From the NCBI GenBank assembly GCA_947305945.1, contig CAMZFA010000002.1, positions 1 to 39,772 on the forward strand: a DNA stretch of 39,772 nucleotides, written 5' to 3'. Under the pieces are notes generated by a model. The model saw nothing but the letters and a program-made list of their open reading frames with translations, searched no databases and was not told the DNA's origin. Made by a program: the position numbers and the translations under genes. This DNA is from an uncultured Spirochaetales bacterium. GTDB taxonomy: Bacteria; Spirochaetota; Spirochaetia; Sphaerochaetales; Sphaerochaetaceae. Shown piece by piece: positions 23,547 through 32,153 of this stretch (within the stretch, counting starts at the first letter, position 1; every line of letters starts with the position of its first letter).

Positions 23547-24114
23547 TACCTACGCCACACGGCATTGCCCGGTTGTGATCTACCGGAATGAGAAGAAGGT
23601 TGCCGAATACCCGTCCATTTCCGAATGTGCGAAGAAGATGGGTATGACACCGGCGAAGGTGAAGCACTTTCTTCACTATCCGGAGCTTTACAAGGGACTG
23701 GACTTTGACATACCGGGGACAAGCATCTATGAGACCAAGATAGAGACGGTTGTCCGCAAGCGCGGTTTGAAGAAGATCGTCAGGATCGTACGCAGGGACC
23801 GGCCCAAGAAACCGGTCAGAAGATTTGAAAGGGTTTACATCGGAGGAAACATGAAGATAAGACCACTGGACACGAACATACTTCTTGAGAAGGAAGAGGA
23901 AAAGAAGACGAAATCAGGCCTGATCCTGATTGAGAACGACAACTATTCAGGCCTGTCAATCGGAACGATCAAGGCTATCGGAGAGAATGTTGAATCGGTC
24001 AAGGTCGGAGATAAGGTCCTCTATCAGGACGCGGACACAACTCCGGTCATGATGGACGGAAAGACACTTTACATCGTTGAGCAGGGAAACCTGTTCGGCA
24101 TCATAACGGGGTGA
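23521..24114 (+). CDS. DNA-binding-like domain fused to a GroES-like co-chaperonin
   Basis: 197 residues. SD AAAGGGAA precedes ATG 23521. Residues 15-70 look like a NUMOD-type helix-turn-helix segment ('VVIYRNEKKVAEYPSISECA' then 'KKMGMTPAKVKHFL'). Residues 80-105 are very basic. Residues 111-197 are a complete GroES/Cpn10-like domain: 'MKIRPLDTNILLEKEEEKKT', 'SGLILIEN', 'GDKVLYQDADTTPVMMDGK'. An internal ATG at 23851 has its own SD (GGAGGAAAC), so an 87-residue GroES alone may also be made. Phage GroES-like proteins help fold the capsid. Confidence 0.8.
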   Translation: MAGKSRGIDTYATRHCPVVIYRNEKKVAEYPSISECAKKMGMTPAKVKHFLHYPELYKGLDFDIPGTSIYETKIETVVRKRGLKKIVRIVRRDRPKKPVRRFERVYIGGNMKIRPLDTNILLEKEEEKKTKSGLILIENDNYSGLSIGTIKAIGENVESVKVGDKVLYQDADTTPVMMDGKTLYIVEQGNLFGIITG

Positions 24115-24117
24115 GCC

Positions 24118-24381
24118 ATGATCGGGAAAGACAAGATTCTACATGCGGTTGTCTGCATGGTTGCGGTTGTCGGTTGCGGCATTGCCACCTGTTGGATTTC
24201 AAAAGGCGTTTCCCTTGCATCCGGAATCGGCCTTGCAATCGGTTTGGGATTCGGAAAGGAATACGGCGATTCAAAGGCATCCGGCAACAAGTGGGATTGG
24301 TGGGACATCGTTGCTGATCTAATCGGTACAGGCATCGGAGCAATCCTGCTGCTTCTGTTTTGGGTCCTGATCGGGAGGTGA
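24118..24381 (+). CDS. YfiM/DUF2279-like small membrane protein
   Basis: 87 residues; start 4 bases after the GroES stop region. The YfiM-type pattern 'DKILHAVVCMV', 'GLGFGKEYGDSKASGNKWDW' and 'DIVADLIGTGIGAILLLLFW': two to three membrane segments with conserved acidic residues between. Phage members are common beside small accessory genes; the function is unknown. Confidence 0.7.
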   Translation: MIGKDKILHAVVCMVAVVGCGIATCWISKGVSLASGIGLAIGLGFGKEYGDSKASGNKWDWWDIVADLIGTGIGAILLLLFWVLIGR

Positions 24382-24384
24382 ACA

Positions 24385-24534
24385 ATGGAAAAACCTACCG
24401 GATTCGGAGCATGTTACTACCTAAAGTTCAACTTCTTTGCATTGGACGAAAAGAAGTTCTACTGCAAGAAGAAAGATACCCACAATTTTCATTGTGAGAA
24501 ATGTCCATATCACAAACCAACAAAGAGAATATAA
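24385..24534 (+). CDS. Cys-rich miniprotein
   Basis: 49 residues from ATG 24385 (GGGAGG upstream). Four Cys and two His, with 'FYCKKKDTHNFHCEKCPYHK', could make a small zinc site. The family is not recognised. AAGGAG for the next gene begins right after its stop. Confidence 0.6.
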   Translation: MEKPTGFGACYYLKFNFFALDEKKFYCKKKDTHNFHCEKCPYHKPTKRI

Positions 24535-24544
24535 GGAGAAAGAA

Positions 24545-24796
24545 ATGACAAAATCACAAACAGCATTGAATATCGTTAAGAGTTACGTTCTTGAACACCT
24601 CGACAAATCAGACAACATACCCGACTTTGATGTTTATGTTGTTTGGTCGTGCTACATCTTGGGAAACGTGAAATTTCTGATTTCGACATCTCTTCTTGAC
24701 GGTATGTATTACGAAGTCACATTCAATGGTCAGAAGAACGAATGGTACTTTGATGCTTACAAGAAATTTGAGAACAGGTACATCAAAGGAGAGTAA
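24545..24796 (+). CDS. DUF6275-family protein
   Basis: 83 residues from ATG 24545, chosen for its strong SD (AAGGAGAAAGAA). 'DFDVYVVWSCYILGNVKFLI', 'TSLLDGMYYEVTFNGQKNEW' and 'YFDAYKKFENRYIKGE' match the family found in phages of Firmicutes, where it is small and of unknown function. The start lies 10 bases after the Cys-rich gene. Confidence 0.75.
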   Translation: MTKSQTALNIVKSYVLEHLDKSDNIPDFDVYVVWSCYILGNVKFLISTSLLDGMYYEVTFNGQKNEWYFDAYKKFENRYIKGE

Positions 24797-24798
24797 CA

Positions 24799-25179
24799 AT
24801 GGATTGGTATTGCCTAAAAGACCCTTACAACAACACGGTGGTGGAATTCAAGGGAAAGCCTTTGTATGTAAGCGATCCGTCTGTTTTGAAATTCTTAATC
24901 AAGATGAACGAGATCAAGATTGAGAACATGCCAATGCTTGAGCTTGAAAAGCATGTAACGTGGAATTTGGGATTTCCTAAAGAAAGAGGCCTTTATGTCC
25001 TTTTCTTTCAAAACGTTTTTCCTGATGGGGTTCATGCTTGGTTTGCCGGAAAGGATTGTTCATACGTTCTTACCTATTTTAATGGAACAAATTTTACAGG
25101 CCTAAGCATCAAATGGCTTGATTCAAGAGTATTTCTCGGTTGGCAAAAAATCGAAGAGTTTTCAGGGAGGTATTTATAA
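24799..25179 (+). CDS. Hypothetical protein
   Basis: 126 residues; ATG 2 bases after the previous stop, with GGAGAG upstream. Aromatic-rich beta-type protein ('GLYVLFFQNVFPDGVHAWFA', 'IKWLDSRVFLGWQKIEE'). The family is not recognised. More A+T-rich codons than the structural genes, as in its neighbours from 24385 to 25650, suggest a different origin for this block. Confidence 0.7.
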   Translation: MDWYCLKDPYNNTVVEFKGKPLYVSDPSVLKFLIKMNEIKIENMPMLELEKHVTWNLGFPKERGLYVLFFQNVFPDGVHAWFAGKDCSYVLTYFNGTNFTGLSIKWLDSRVFLGWQKIEEFSGRYL

Positions 25180-25431
25180 ATGGTCCACAAAAAGACAATT
25201 GAAATGGTTGAGGCAGCATGTGATTTTTGCGGAAGCGAAATTCCTGTAGCAGTTCTCAACAACATTCCTTGCCGAGACGGTAAGTATGAGAAGACTACTC
25301 TTGTCATTGTAACCGAGATCGGAGACAAGAAGACAAACCACGGAACGCTTTCAGGTGTGATGTGTCCCGAGTGTAGGAAGCTTCTTGTCAAATGGGGAAA
25401 CACAAATGCAGCAATGCAGCGTATTCAGTAA
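25180..25431 (+). CDS. Zinc-finger-like small protein
   Basis: 83 residues; starts directly after the previous stop with AGGGAGG upstream. 'ACDFCGSEIPV' and 'GVMCPECRKLL' give a CxxC...CxxC zinc-ribbon pair separated by about 45 residues. Function unknown. Confidence 0.7.
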   Translation: MVHKKTIEMVEAACDFCGSEIPVAVLNNIPCRDGKYEKTTLVIVTEIGDKKTNHGTLSGVMCPECRKLLVKWGNTNAAMQRIQ

Positions 25432-25446
25432 TCGGAGGTAGCAGAT

Positions 25447-25647
25447 ATGACTTTTTTAGAATGGTTACAGATTATATTTATCGTGCTTAAACTTTGCGGC
25501 AAGATTTCATGGTCGTGGTGGATTGTTTGTATACCCATCGTTGCTCATATAGTTTTTCAGATTATTGTTGGAATAATCAAGGCAAGAGAAGAAGCACGAA
25601 CCCTGAAAACCTTGCCAAGAAGCTTTTCGGAGGTTATTGATTTATGA
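25447..25647 (+). CDS. Small membrane protein
   Basis: 66 residues with SD CGGAGG. One or two hydrophobic stretches (LQIIFIVLKLCGKISWSWWI and VCIPIVAHIVFQIIVGII), then a charged tail. No family recognised. Its stop overlaps the next ATG. Confidence 0.6.
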   Translation: MTFLEWLQIIFIVLKLCGKISWSWWIVCIPIVAHIVFQIIVGIIKAREEARTLKTLPRSFSEVIDL

Positions 25648-25874
25648 CAACAGCCTCCATTGAGAAAGCATGTGCAGCAAGCAAATCACGGAAGGCAATC
25701 AGCAGCAGGCGGTTCATCGTTCACACAAAGAACGGGGACCGCCCCGCTCAGATCGTCATATCACCGGGCAGAAGTCCGGTGTTCGTCTATGCTTCTTGCC
25801 CCACTATCATTGTCCATGAACAGAGACCCACTTCAAGGGAAGTTGACAGCGTGAAGGAATGGGAGGCCTACTGA
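25644..25874 (+). CDS. Hypothetical protein upstream of terminase
   Basis: 76 residues, ATGA overlap with the preceding gene. Basic N-terminus and beta-type middle (SRRFIVHTKNGDRPAQIVIS). No family recognised. Its stop touches the start of the small terminase gene, so it belongs to the same transcription unit. Confidence 0.6.
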   Translation: MTTASIEKACAASKSRKAISSRRFIVHTKNGDRPAQIVISPGRSPVFVYASCPTIIVHEQRPTSREVDSVKEWEAY

Positions 25875-26542
25875 TGGCGAACACTTTCACGGTGGATAAG
25901 CATCCGCAGAAGAAGGCCATTATCAAAGACATTCTCTCCGGCATGCCCGAGACCAAAATTGCGGATAAATACGGATTGATTCAATCCAGTGTCCACAGAT
26001 ACAAGAACGGCAAGCTGATGAAGATGCTTGCCGACATTTGGGACGAGAGGAACACCGAGGCAGGAAAGACCCTTATCGAGAGGTTTGAGGAAGTTGCCGA
26101 AATGCTGAAGAAGCAGCTTCTTGCCTGTCAGGAATGGCTTCAGGACCCGGACGAGCCGGACAAGTACACCGTTGCTCCCCGGGCCTCTGAGGTCATTATC
26201 ATAACCGAATGGTGGGACGATGAAGGCCGGACACACCGAAAGAAGGAACATCTTGACAGCCTTCTCCGGGAGATCAGGGACGAAGGCCGCACACCCACGA
26301 CCATATTATTTGCAAACCAAGACACAAGAAAGATATTACTTGAGACCGCAAAGATGATTCAGGCCAACCTTGAGCAGATAGCAAAACTTCAAGGTGCGAT
26401 CTCAGACGTTATCGTAGCTCAGAACAATCCGACAATCATACTCTCCGAGATAGGAGGCGTTGTTCTCAACAACATCACCTTGCCCGGAGACAGGGAGGCC
26501 GTTGTTGCAGAGCTGCGAAGGCTACAGGCTGAAAGACAGTGA
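25874..26542 (+). CDS. Small terminase subunit-like DNA-binding protein
   Basis: 222 residues from ATG 25874 (GGGAGG upstream). The N-terminus is a helix-turn-helix: 'DILSGMPETKIADKYGLIQS' then 'SVHRYKNGKLM'. The middle has acidic and helical segments, and the end is helical. A DNA-binding N-terminus placed directly upstream of the terminase ATPase fits a TerS that recognises the packaging site. The identification is by position and HTH. Confidence 0.65.
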   Translation: MANTFTVDKHPQKKAIIKDILSGMPETKIADKYGLIQSSVHRYKNGKLMKMLADIWDERNTEAGKTLIERFEEVAEMLKKQLLACQEWLQDPDEPDKYTVAPRASEVIIITEWWDDEGRTHRKKEHLDSLLREIRDEGRTPTTILFANQDTRKILLETAKMIQANLEQIAKLQGAISDVIVAQNNPTIILSEIGGVVLNNITLPGDREAVVAELRRLQAERQ

Positions 26543-27449
26543 ATTCGATTATCTCTGCGGTATGCTCAGCCGGGTTGATTATGTAAATCAGCTCGGTTTC
26601 TCTCCGTTTGATTGGCAGAGGCAGATACTACAGGATGAATCGAAGCGCATAATCATAAACGCAGCCCGACAATCCGGAAAATCAACGATAGTTTCCTCTT
26701 TGCCATGCCATATAGCCAAGTACAGGAAAGACAGCCTGAGCATTGTCCTTGCGGCCACTGAGAAGCAGGCCGGCGAGGACATGGAAAAGATAAAGGGTTT
26801 CATTCAGTCGGACCCGACATATCCGGAAATCAAAAGATCAAGCGACAGCCTGATCAAGCTCTCAAACAACGCAAGAATCGTTGTCGTACCGGCAACCGAG
26901 AAGGCAGCAAGAGGATATTCCTGCCCTGATTTGGTCCTCATTGACGAGGCAAGCCGTGTAGACAACATCGTATATACCTCAGGAGTAAAGGCCATGTTCA
27001 CCAACAACGTGAACGGGGTGCTTGTACTTCTCTCCACTCCGGCAGGCAAGGACGGCTTCTTCTATGAGATTTGGTCAAACGGTTCAAAATCATGGAAGCG
27101 GTATGAGATCAGGTCCCCGTGGAATCCTCAGGGAACAGACCACGGAATGGACCTTCTTCCCTATCTTCCGGAAGAACAATACATACAGGAACGGCGGCAG
27201 CGCGGAATCATAGCCTGCTATTCACCCCGTCACAGACGGGAAGACGAACAAAGGGACAACCTTCTTGAAATGGGTTCCCTGATGTACAGGCAAGAGTATT
27301 GCTGCGAGTTCGTTGAGACAATCGACACCGTATTCAGCTATGAGGAAATCGCAAGGATGTTCGACAACACGGTTGATGCGCCTCAGTCAGGCATAGGCGC
27401 AGCTCCGGAGGCGGACATTGACTTTAGCAAGGCATTTGGAGGCATTTGA
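26505..27449 (+). CDS. terL: Large terminase, ATPase part
   Basis: 314 residues if started at TTG 26505 (GGGAGG 6 bases upstream); ATG 26562 and TTG 26460 are alternatives. The pattern 'LGFSPFDWQRQILQD', Walker A 'AARQSGKST', Walker B 'PDLVLIDEAS' and coupling motif 'VLLSTPAGKDGFF' identify the packaging motor ATPase. It ends at residues 'SKAFGGI', where other TerL proteins continue into the nuclease. The nuclease domain is the next gene, overlapping by one base (TGATG). It overlaps the TerS gene by 38 bases. Confidence 0.85.
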   Translation: MQSCEGYRLKDSEFDYLCGMLSRVDYVNQLGFSPFDWQRQILQDESKRIIINAARQSGKSTIVSSLPCHIAKYRKDSLSIVLAATEKQAGEDMEKIKGFIQSDPTYPEIKRSSDSLIKLSNNARIVVVPATEKAARGYSCPDLVLIDEASRVDNIVYTSGVKAMFTNNVNGVLVLLSTPAGKDGFFYEIWSNGSKSWKRYEIRSPWNPQGTDHGMDLLPYLPEEQYIQERRQRGIIACYSPRHRREDEQRDNLLEMGSLMYRQEYCCEFVETIDTVFSYEEIARMFDNTVDAPQSGIGAAPEADIDFSKAFGGI

Positions 27450-28174
27450 TGCGTGAATATCTACTGTCATGGGATGTAGCTCAGAAGCAGGACAAGACAG
27501 CCCTTCAGCTTTGGAGGCGCACACCCTCAATAGTACCCGGCAACAGGATCGCCGAAGACCGGGTGTTCAACTACTTGGATTTGGTCTATCAGCGCGAAAT
27601 GGAAGGTGTTCCATATACCGAGCAATGCAAGGCCGTGCAGGAACTTCTCAACGGTGAGCGCATGAAGAACAACTGTGATCTCGTCATTGACGGAACCGGC
27701 ATCGGGCAGGCGGTTGTGGACATCATGCGGGAGCATGGACTTGAGCCGATTCCGATAGTCTTCACATCCGGGTTGACCATGAACGTGAAGTACGCCGAAG
27801 CGACAAGAAGATTCGGAGGATTCGGGAAAACGCTTGATTTGAGGACAATTGCTGAACTTTGCGTCCCAAAGGTGGACATGATTCACGCCGCAAAGGTGCT
27901 TCTTGAACAGAACCGGATTAGAATTGCAACAGGTGTGGCAAATGCGGAGGAATTCAAGAAGCAATTGCTTCACTTCAAAGGAAAAGTCAATGAGCGCGGC
28001 AACGTCTCATACGGCAATGACGCTGAGGCCAAACATGACGATTGGGTTGCCTGCTTCATAATGGCCTGTTGGTTCGCCAACTACTCAGGTCAGACGGACA
28101 ACGAAAGAAAGGTTCCGAAGAGCGGTGGAGACACCTACAAGACATGGAACCCGTTAGGTGATACGGAATGGTAA
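27449..28174 (+). CDS. Large terminase, nuclease part (separate gene)
   Basis: 241 residues from ATG 27449. RNase-H-fold terminase nuclease with acidic motifs 'SWDVAQKQDKTAL', 'LVIDGTGIGQAVVD' and the C-terminal 'AKHDDWVACFIMACWF'. It cuts concatemeric DNA at packaging start and end. Normally fused to the ATPase; here it is separate and translationally coupled. The end overlaps the portal start. Confidence 0.83.
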   Translation: MREYLLSWDVAQKQDKTALQLWRRTPSIVPGNRIAEDRVFNYLDLVYQREMEGVPYTEQCKAVQELLNGERMKNNCDLVIDGTGIGQAVVDIMREHGLEPIPIVFTSGLTMNVKYAEATRRFGGFGKTLDLRTIAELCVPKVDMIHAAKVLLEQNRIRIATGVANAEEFKKQLLHFKGKVNERGNVSYGNDAEAKHDDWVACFIMACWFANYSGQTDNERKVPKSGGDTYKTWNPLGDTEW

Positions 28175-29814
28175 CTGCAAAGCAGCTTGAAAGAATCACA
28201 AGAGCAAAATCCAACCTTGAGACGGACCGGGCCATTTTCATTTCCCGTTGGAAGGAAATTGCACGGCAGATGCTCTCTTCCTACGGTTCATGGGGCAAAT
28301 CGGCAGATACTCAGAAAAACCTTGACGATACGGCATCGAATTTCGACAACACGGCGAATCAGGCATCAAACCTCATGGCGGACGGTCTGATGGGTTCGTG
28401 TTTTGGACGCAATATCGCATGGTTCTCCCTTCTATTTGAGAAGAACGATTGGAACAAGGACAAATCTGCTGCCGAATGGCTCTACAATCAGGAGCGCATA
28501 GTCTACAGACAGTTTGACCGCAGCAACTTCTATGACGAGGCAAGGTCCTTTGTCCGTCTCGGAGCTGATTTCGGTACGGCAACGATGTTCATGCAGGAGC
28601 ATCCGGAGGAAGGAAAGCCCTTCTTCAGGACGCTTCACCCGAAAGATGTGGTCCTCATGGAGAACCGTTTCGGTGTTGTGGACACCATGATCAGGGACAT
28701 CTATCTCACAAAGGACGATGCGATCAAGGAGTTCGGAGAGAAGAAGCTTCCCGAGACAATCAGGACAAACGAGGACTACACGAAGAAGTTCGTCTTCCAT
28801 CAGTACATCGGCCCCAACTACCGCTTTGAGCTGAATGTGAAGGGAACGGACGAGTATATCAGCATCTATTGGAGTGACGAGGATGCCACAAAGACCCTGA
28901 AGGAAGAGCGTTTCCCGCGCAAGCCCTTTGTTGCTTGGCGTTGGAACCGCGACCTTGAGGGTTGTGTCTACGGAACACAGTCTCCCGGATTGATGCAGAT
29001 TTCCAACATGAAGTCCGTGAACAACCTCACCGAGAATGTTCAGAAGCAGTCACAGCTCATTGTTGAGCCGCCTATCAAGGCAACCGAAGGCCTTGTGGTC
29101 AACTTCAGACCGAGAGGCCTCAACTCGCTGAAGAACGGTGAGGATTTCGCTCCGGTGAACATCACGGGAGACCTCACATTCACGGAGAACGAGCGCAATT
29201 ACATCAGGCAGTCCATCAGGCAGGCCTACTATTCAGATTACTTCCTGCTTCTCTCTCAGAATTTGGACAAGACGAAGACCGCCACAGAGGTTGCGGGAAT
29301 CATGAGCGAGCAGAGCAACGTCATGAGCAGCTTCTTCAACAGGCTTGCAACCGAGTTCCTTGAGCCGGTGATCGAGTTTGTCTTTGAGAATGAAATGACA
29401 CACGGAAGGCTTGAGGCCATTCCTGAGAACTCAACATTCTCAGGCGAGGAAATCAAGGTTGATTTCGTATCACCGATGTTCCTGATTCAGAAGCGTTCAC
29501 ACACCGTTGACGGAATCGTTCAGGCAGCAGCTCAGATTCTCCAGTTCGCAGAGGTGAAGCCGGAGATCGTTGACAAGCTGCGTTTCGACAACATTGCCGA
29601 TGTGATTGCGGACGGTTGGAACGTGAAGAAGGTCCTCATTGAGGAAGACCACAAGGTTGCAGAGATCAGAGAGAAGCGCGCTCAGATTCAGGCTGCAATG
29701 GCAGATCAGCAGATGCAGAACGAGACCGGAAAGGCGCAGGCTCAGATTTACGATCAGCTTGGAAAGGCCCCGGAATCAGGCTCAGCGATGGCTCAGGAGG
29801 AACAGAGTGCCTAA
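28168..29814 (+). CDS. Portal (head-tail connector) protein, podovirus type
   Basis: 548 residues; ATG overlaps the nuclease stop. It fits the T7/BPP-1-type connector family (Head-tail_con): 'SRWKEIARQMLSSYGSWGK', 'ASNLMADGLMGSCFGR', 'GADFGTATMFMQEHPEEGK', 'LNKTKTATEV'-like 'NLDKTKTATEVAGIMSEQS'. Length is right for the family. It forms the dodecameric DNA gate at the head vertex. The C-terminal tail is helical and Gln-rich. Confidence 0.9.
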   Translation: MVTAKQLERITRAKSNLETDRAIFISRWKEIARQMLSSYGSWGKSADTQKNLDDTASNFDNTANQASNLMADGLMGSCFGRNIAWFSLLFEKNDWNKDKSAAEWLYNQERIVYRQFDRSNFYDEARSFVRLGADFGTATMFMQEHPEEGKPFFRTLHPKDVVLMENRFGVVDTMIRDIYLTKDDAIKEFGEKKLPETIRTNEDYTKKFVFHQYIGPNYRFELNVKGTDEYISIYWSDEDATKTLKEERFPRKPFVAWRWNRDLEGCVYGTQSPGLMQISNMKSVNNLTENVQKQSQLIVEPPIKATEGLVVNFRPRGLNSLKNGEDFAPVNITGDLTFTENERNYIRQSIRQAYYSDYFLLLSQNLDKTKTATEVAGIMSEQSNVMSSFFNRLATEFLEPVIEFVFENEMTHGRLEAIPENSTFSGEEIKVDFVSPMFLIQKRSHTVDGIVQAAAQILQFAEVKPEIVDKLRFDNIADVIADGWNVKKVLIEEDHKVAEIREKRAQIQAAMADQQMQNETGKAQAQIYDQLGKAPESGSAMAQEEQSA

Positions 29815-30085
29815 AGAGAACGAAGCCCTACAGAAGAGACATGCTTATCAGAAAGTCTTCTGTCAGACCCCGGAGGGACAGAGCGTACTTGCGGACATCC
29901 TCAATATGCTCGGTTTCTTCTCGGTTGACCCTGCACTGATCAGCCCTGAGCAGACCGCAATCTGCAACAGGATTCTTCAGAATTGCGGAATCAACATTTA
30001 TGAGAATATCGGCAACTACATTCGCAGCATTGTAGATGCCGCAACGGATATAGACGTTGTACAGGAGGTAAAACATGAAAATTGA
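29807..30085 (+). CDS. Bbp19-like phage protein
   Basis: 92 residues from GTG 29807 (AGGAGG upstream) overlapping the portal end. 'AYQKVFCQTPEGQSVLADIL' followed by 'NMLGFFSVDPALI' matches the small protein found next to portal genes in BPP-1-like phages (Bbp19). The C-terminus is helical. Function unknown; the gene order supports the assignment. Confidence 0.75.
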   Translation: MPKENEALQKRHAYQKVFCQTPEGQSVLADILNMLGFFSVDPALISPEQTAICNRILQNCGINIYENIGNYIRSIVDAATDIDVVQEVKHEN

Positions 30086-30932
30086 CTTCATGCCTAAGCT
30101 TTCCCCGGACGAAGGCGCAACCGGCGGTTCAGGGATTGACGATTTCCTCCCCCCTGCTGAGGAAGGCGGAGAGACCCCGCCCGCAGATCAGGGAGGAAAG
30201 GACGGTAAAGACGGACAGGGAGACAAAGACCCTGCATGGTTTTCCCAACTTCCGAAGGAGATCAGGGAGAACGCAGAGAACAAGGCTGTCTTGGGTAAGC
30301 ACAAGAACCTGAGCGACCTTGCTATGGCATATTTGCAGAACGAGAAGGACCTCGGAACCGCAATCAGGTTCCCGAAGAAGGATGATGCCGCAGGAATCAA
30401 GAAGTTCTTCATGCAGCTCGGGATGCCCGAGAACGCAACGGACTATGAGCTTGACAACTACGACATGAAGGAAGAGGACCTTGCAGATGCAAAGGAGATT
30501 TTCAGGAAGGCGGCACATTCGGCTTCCCTTACAAAGGGACAGGCAAAGGCAATGTGGCGGCATGAAATGGCTCTCTCCAAAGCAGCTCAGAAGCTCTCGG
30601 AGAATTCTCAGAAGAAGTATGAGGATTCCTTTGAGCCAAGCTATCACAAGCTCATGGAGAGCGCATATCCGGTTGAGGCCGAGAGGACAAAGGCAATCAA
30701 GGGAGAGATAAGCCTGATTCAGGGCATGTTCTCAAAGAACCCGGCTATTGCAAAGGCCTTCAAGACCTCCGGACTTGTGTACAACGCAGAGGTCATGCAC
30801 GAACTTGCGGGGTACATCAAACAGAACACAGCCGGAAGGTTTGTCGATTCTCAGGGCGGCGAACCCGAACAGAAACCGGTTGGAGTGATGGGAAACTATT
30901 CTGAGCAATTCCTGAAGGCGGCGGGCAAATGA
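30075..30932 (+). CDS. Head scaffolding protein
   Basis: 285 residues, SD CAGGAGG, overlapping the previous gene by 11 bases. The Gly/Pro/Asp-rich N-terminus is disordered; then 'DPAWFSQLPKEIRENAENKA', a helical middle ('LTKGQAKAMWRHEMALSKAA') and a C-terminal 'VGVMGNYSEQFLKAAGK'. This composition and place between portal and capsid fit an internal scaffold that leaves after assembly. No protease gene is seen. Confidence 0.78.
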   Translation: MKIDFMPKLSPDEGATGGSGIDDFLPPAEEGGETPPADQGGKDGKDGQGDKDPAWFSQLPKEIRENAENKAVLGKHKNLSDLAMAYLQNEKDLGTAIRFPKKDDAAGIKKFFMQLGMPENATDYELDNYDMKEEDLADAKEIFRKAAHSASLTKGQAKAMWRHEMALSKAAQKLSENSQKKYEDSFEPSYHKLMESAYPVEAERTKAIKGEISLIQGMFSKNPAIAKAFKTSGLVYNAEVMHELAGYIKQNTAGRFVDSQGGEPEQKPVGVMGNYSEQFLKAAGK

Positions 30933-31078
30933 GCGGACTGTTGGACGAACTGTTGAAAGACGAAGAGCAGCCCGAGCAGAAGCCCGAGGCGAAGGGAATG
31001 TTTGAGTATTCCGACAAATTCAAGGAATACGCTGAAAAGAATAACACCGCCGTTGGCGGAGAGAAAGAAGGCGAGTGA
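30929..31078 (+). CDS. Acidic miniprotein next to scaffold
   Basis: 49 residues; ATG overlaps the scaffold stop (ATGA). Acidic, with 'MFEYSDKFKEYAEKN', resembling the scaffold C-terminus 'NYSEQFLKAAGK'. It may carry the same capsid-binding hook. No known family. Confidence 0.6.
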   Translation: MSGLLDELLKDEEQPEQKPEAKGMFEYSDKFKEYAEKNNTAVGGEKEGE

Positions 31079-31175
31079 AAACGGACTTGTAAAGAATAGG
31101 AACGAACCTTGATTGGGAGTTCCGAAGGAATAAGAGGGACAGTAAGCTAGTCGTAAATAATTGAGAGGAAAGAAA

Positions 31176-32141
31176 ATGTCACTTCTTACACCCTATCAGC
31201 ATGTGAACATCGTAGAAGCACAGAGACGCGCCGGCTACAAGAACGCTGCTGAATTTCTCGGAGAACTGGCAATCAAGAACGACCTGTTGAATTTCCTGCC
31301 GTTCCTGCCTGCTTCTCATGGCATCTATCACCAGTGGCTTGAAGCAGCAAAGCTCGGCAAAGGCTCATGGGGAAAGGCCAACTCCGGTATCGCAAAGATT
31401 GCATCAACCTCAGACCTTCAGACAGAAGGAATCTTCACCTATGAGGCTGATTCTCTCGTTGACGATAGAATCCTCAAGACGGCACCCAACAAGATCGCAG
31501 TCCGCGATTCCGAGGATGCTGCAAACGCAGAAGGCTTCATGCAGGACTGGTTCACAAAGCTCTTCTATGCCGACGGATCAGACCCGGACGGCTTCAAGGG
31601 ACTTGCAGCCCGCAGAAGCGCAGTTGATTCCGATGTTGTCTTCAGTTGCGGTGGCTCCGGTTCAGACCTCACCTCACTGTGGCTCTTTGAACTCGGTGAG
31701 AACGGTTTCAACATGAGATACGCAGTCGGTGCACAGCCCGGTTTCTCCAACGAAGACAAAGGCCTTCAGTATGTTGCCGCCCCGGACGGAACAGGCAACT
31801 ATTGGGCTTGGGTAAGACACTTTGAGATTCTTGCCGGTCTTCAGATCAAGAAGAAGCACTCCGTGCAGAGACTTGCAAACATCGAGACAGCAGGAGCAAG
31901 CAATCTGTTTGACCCGGATATCTTCATCAAGATGAAGAACAAGCTGCCTGAGATGGGCCGCGGAGCAATGGGATTCGGCAACAGAACACTCCACGCAGAG
32001 GTCGAGACCGCCGCCTACAACAAGACAAACGCTGCCTACAGCCTTGTCGATATTGAAGGTTTCGGACCGGTCACACGCGTTGTCGGTGTTCCTATCATGA
32101 TCGCCGAAGTAATCACAGACACAGAGACAGCAGTCAGCTAA
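31176..32141 (+). CDS. Major capsid protein
   Basis: 321 residues from ATG 31176 (GAGAGGAAAG upstream; an in-frame TTG is 15 bases earlier). The BPP-1-like/GP7-type capsid pattern: 'LNFLPFLPASHGIYHQW', 'AVRDSEDAANAEGFMQDWFT', 'NYWAWVRHFEILAGLQIKKK' and 'VVGVPIMIAEVITDTE'. It forms the HK97-fold shell. A 97-base gap in front has no promoter that I can support with confidence. Confidence 0.88.
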   Translation: MSLLTPYQHVNIVEAQRRAGYKNAAEFLGELAIKNDLLNFLPFLPASHGIYHQWLEAAKLGKGSWGKANSGIAKIASTSDLQTEGIFTYEADSLVDDRILKTAPNKIAVRDSEDAANAEGFMQDWFTKLFYADGSDPDGFKGLAARRSAVDSDVVFSCGGSGSDLTSLWLFELGENGFNMRYAVGAQPGFSNEDKGLQYVAAPDGTGNYWAWVRHFEILAGLQIKKKHSVQRLANIETAGASNLFDPDIFIKMKNKLPEMGRGAMGFGNRTLHAEVETAAYNKTNAAYSLVDIEGFGPVTRVVGVPIMIAEVITDTETAVS

Positions 32142-32153
32142 GGAGGAAGCGAA

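Noticed and set aside
31079-31175. Promoter before the capsid gene
   Set aside because: The 97-base gap contains only weak -10-like words and a 5-bp GGAAC/GTTCC stem; no convincing -35/-10 pair.
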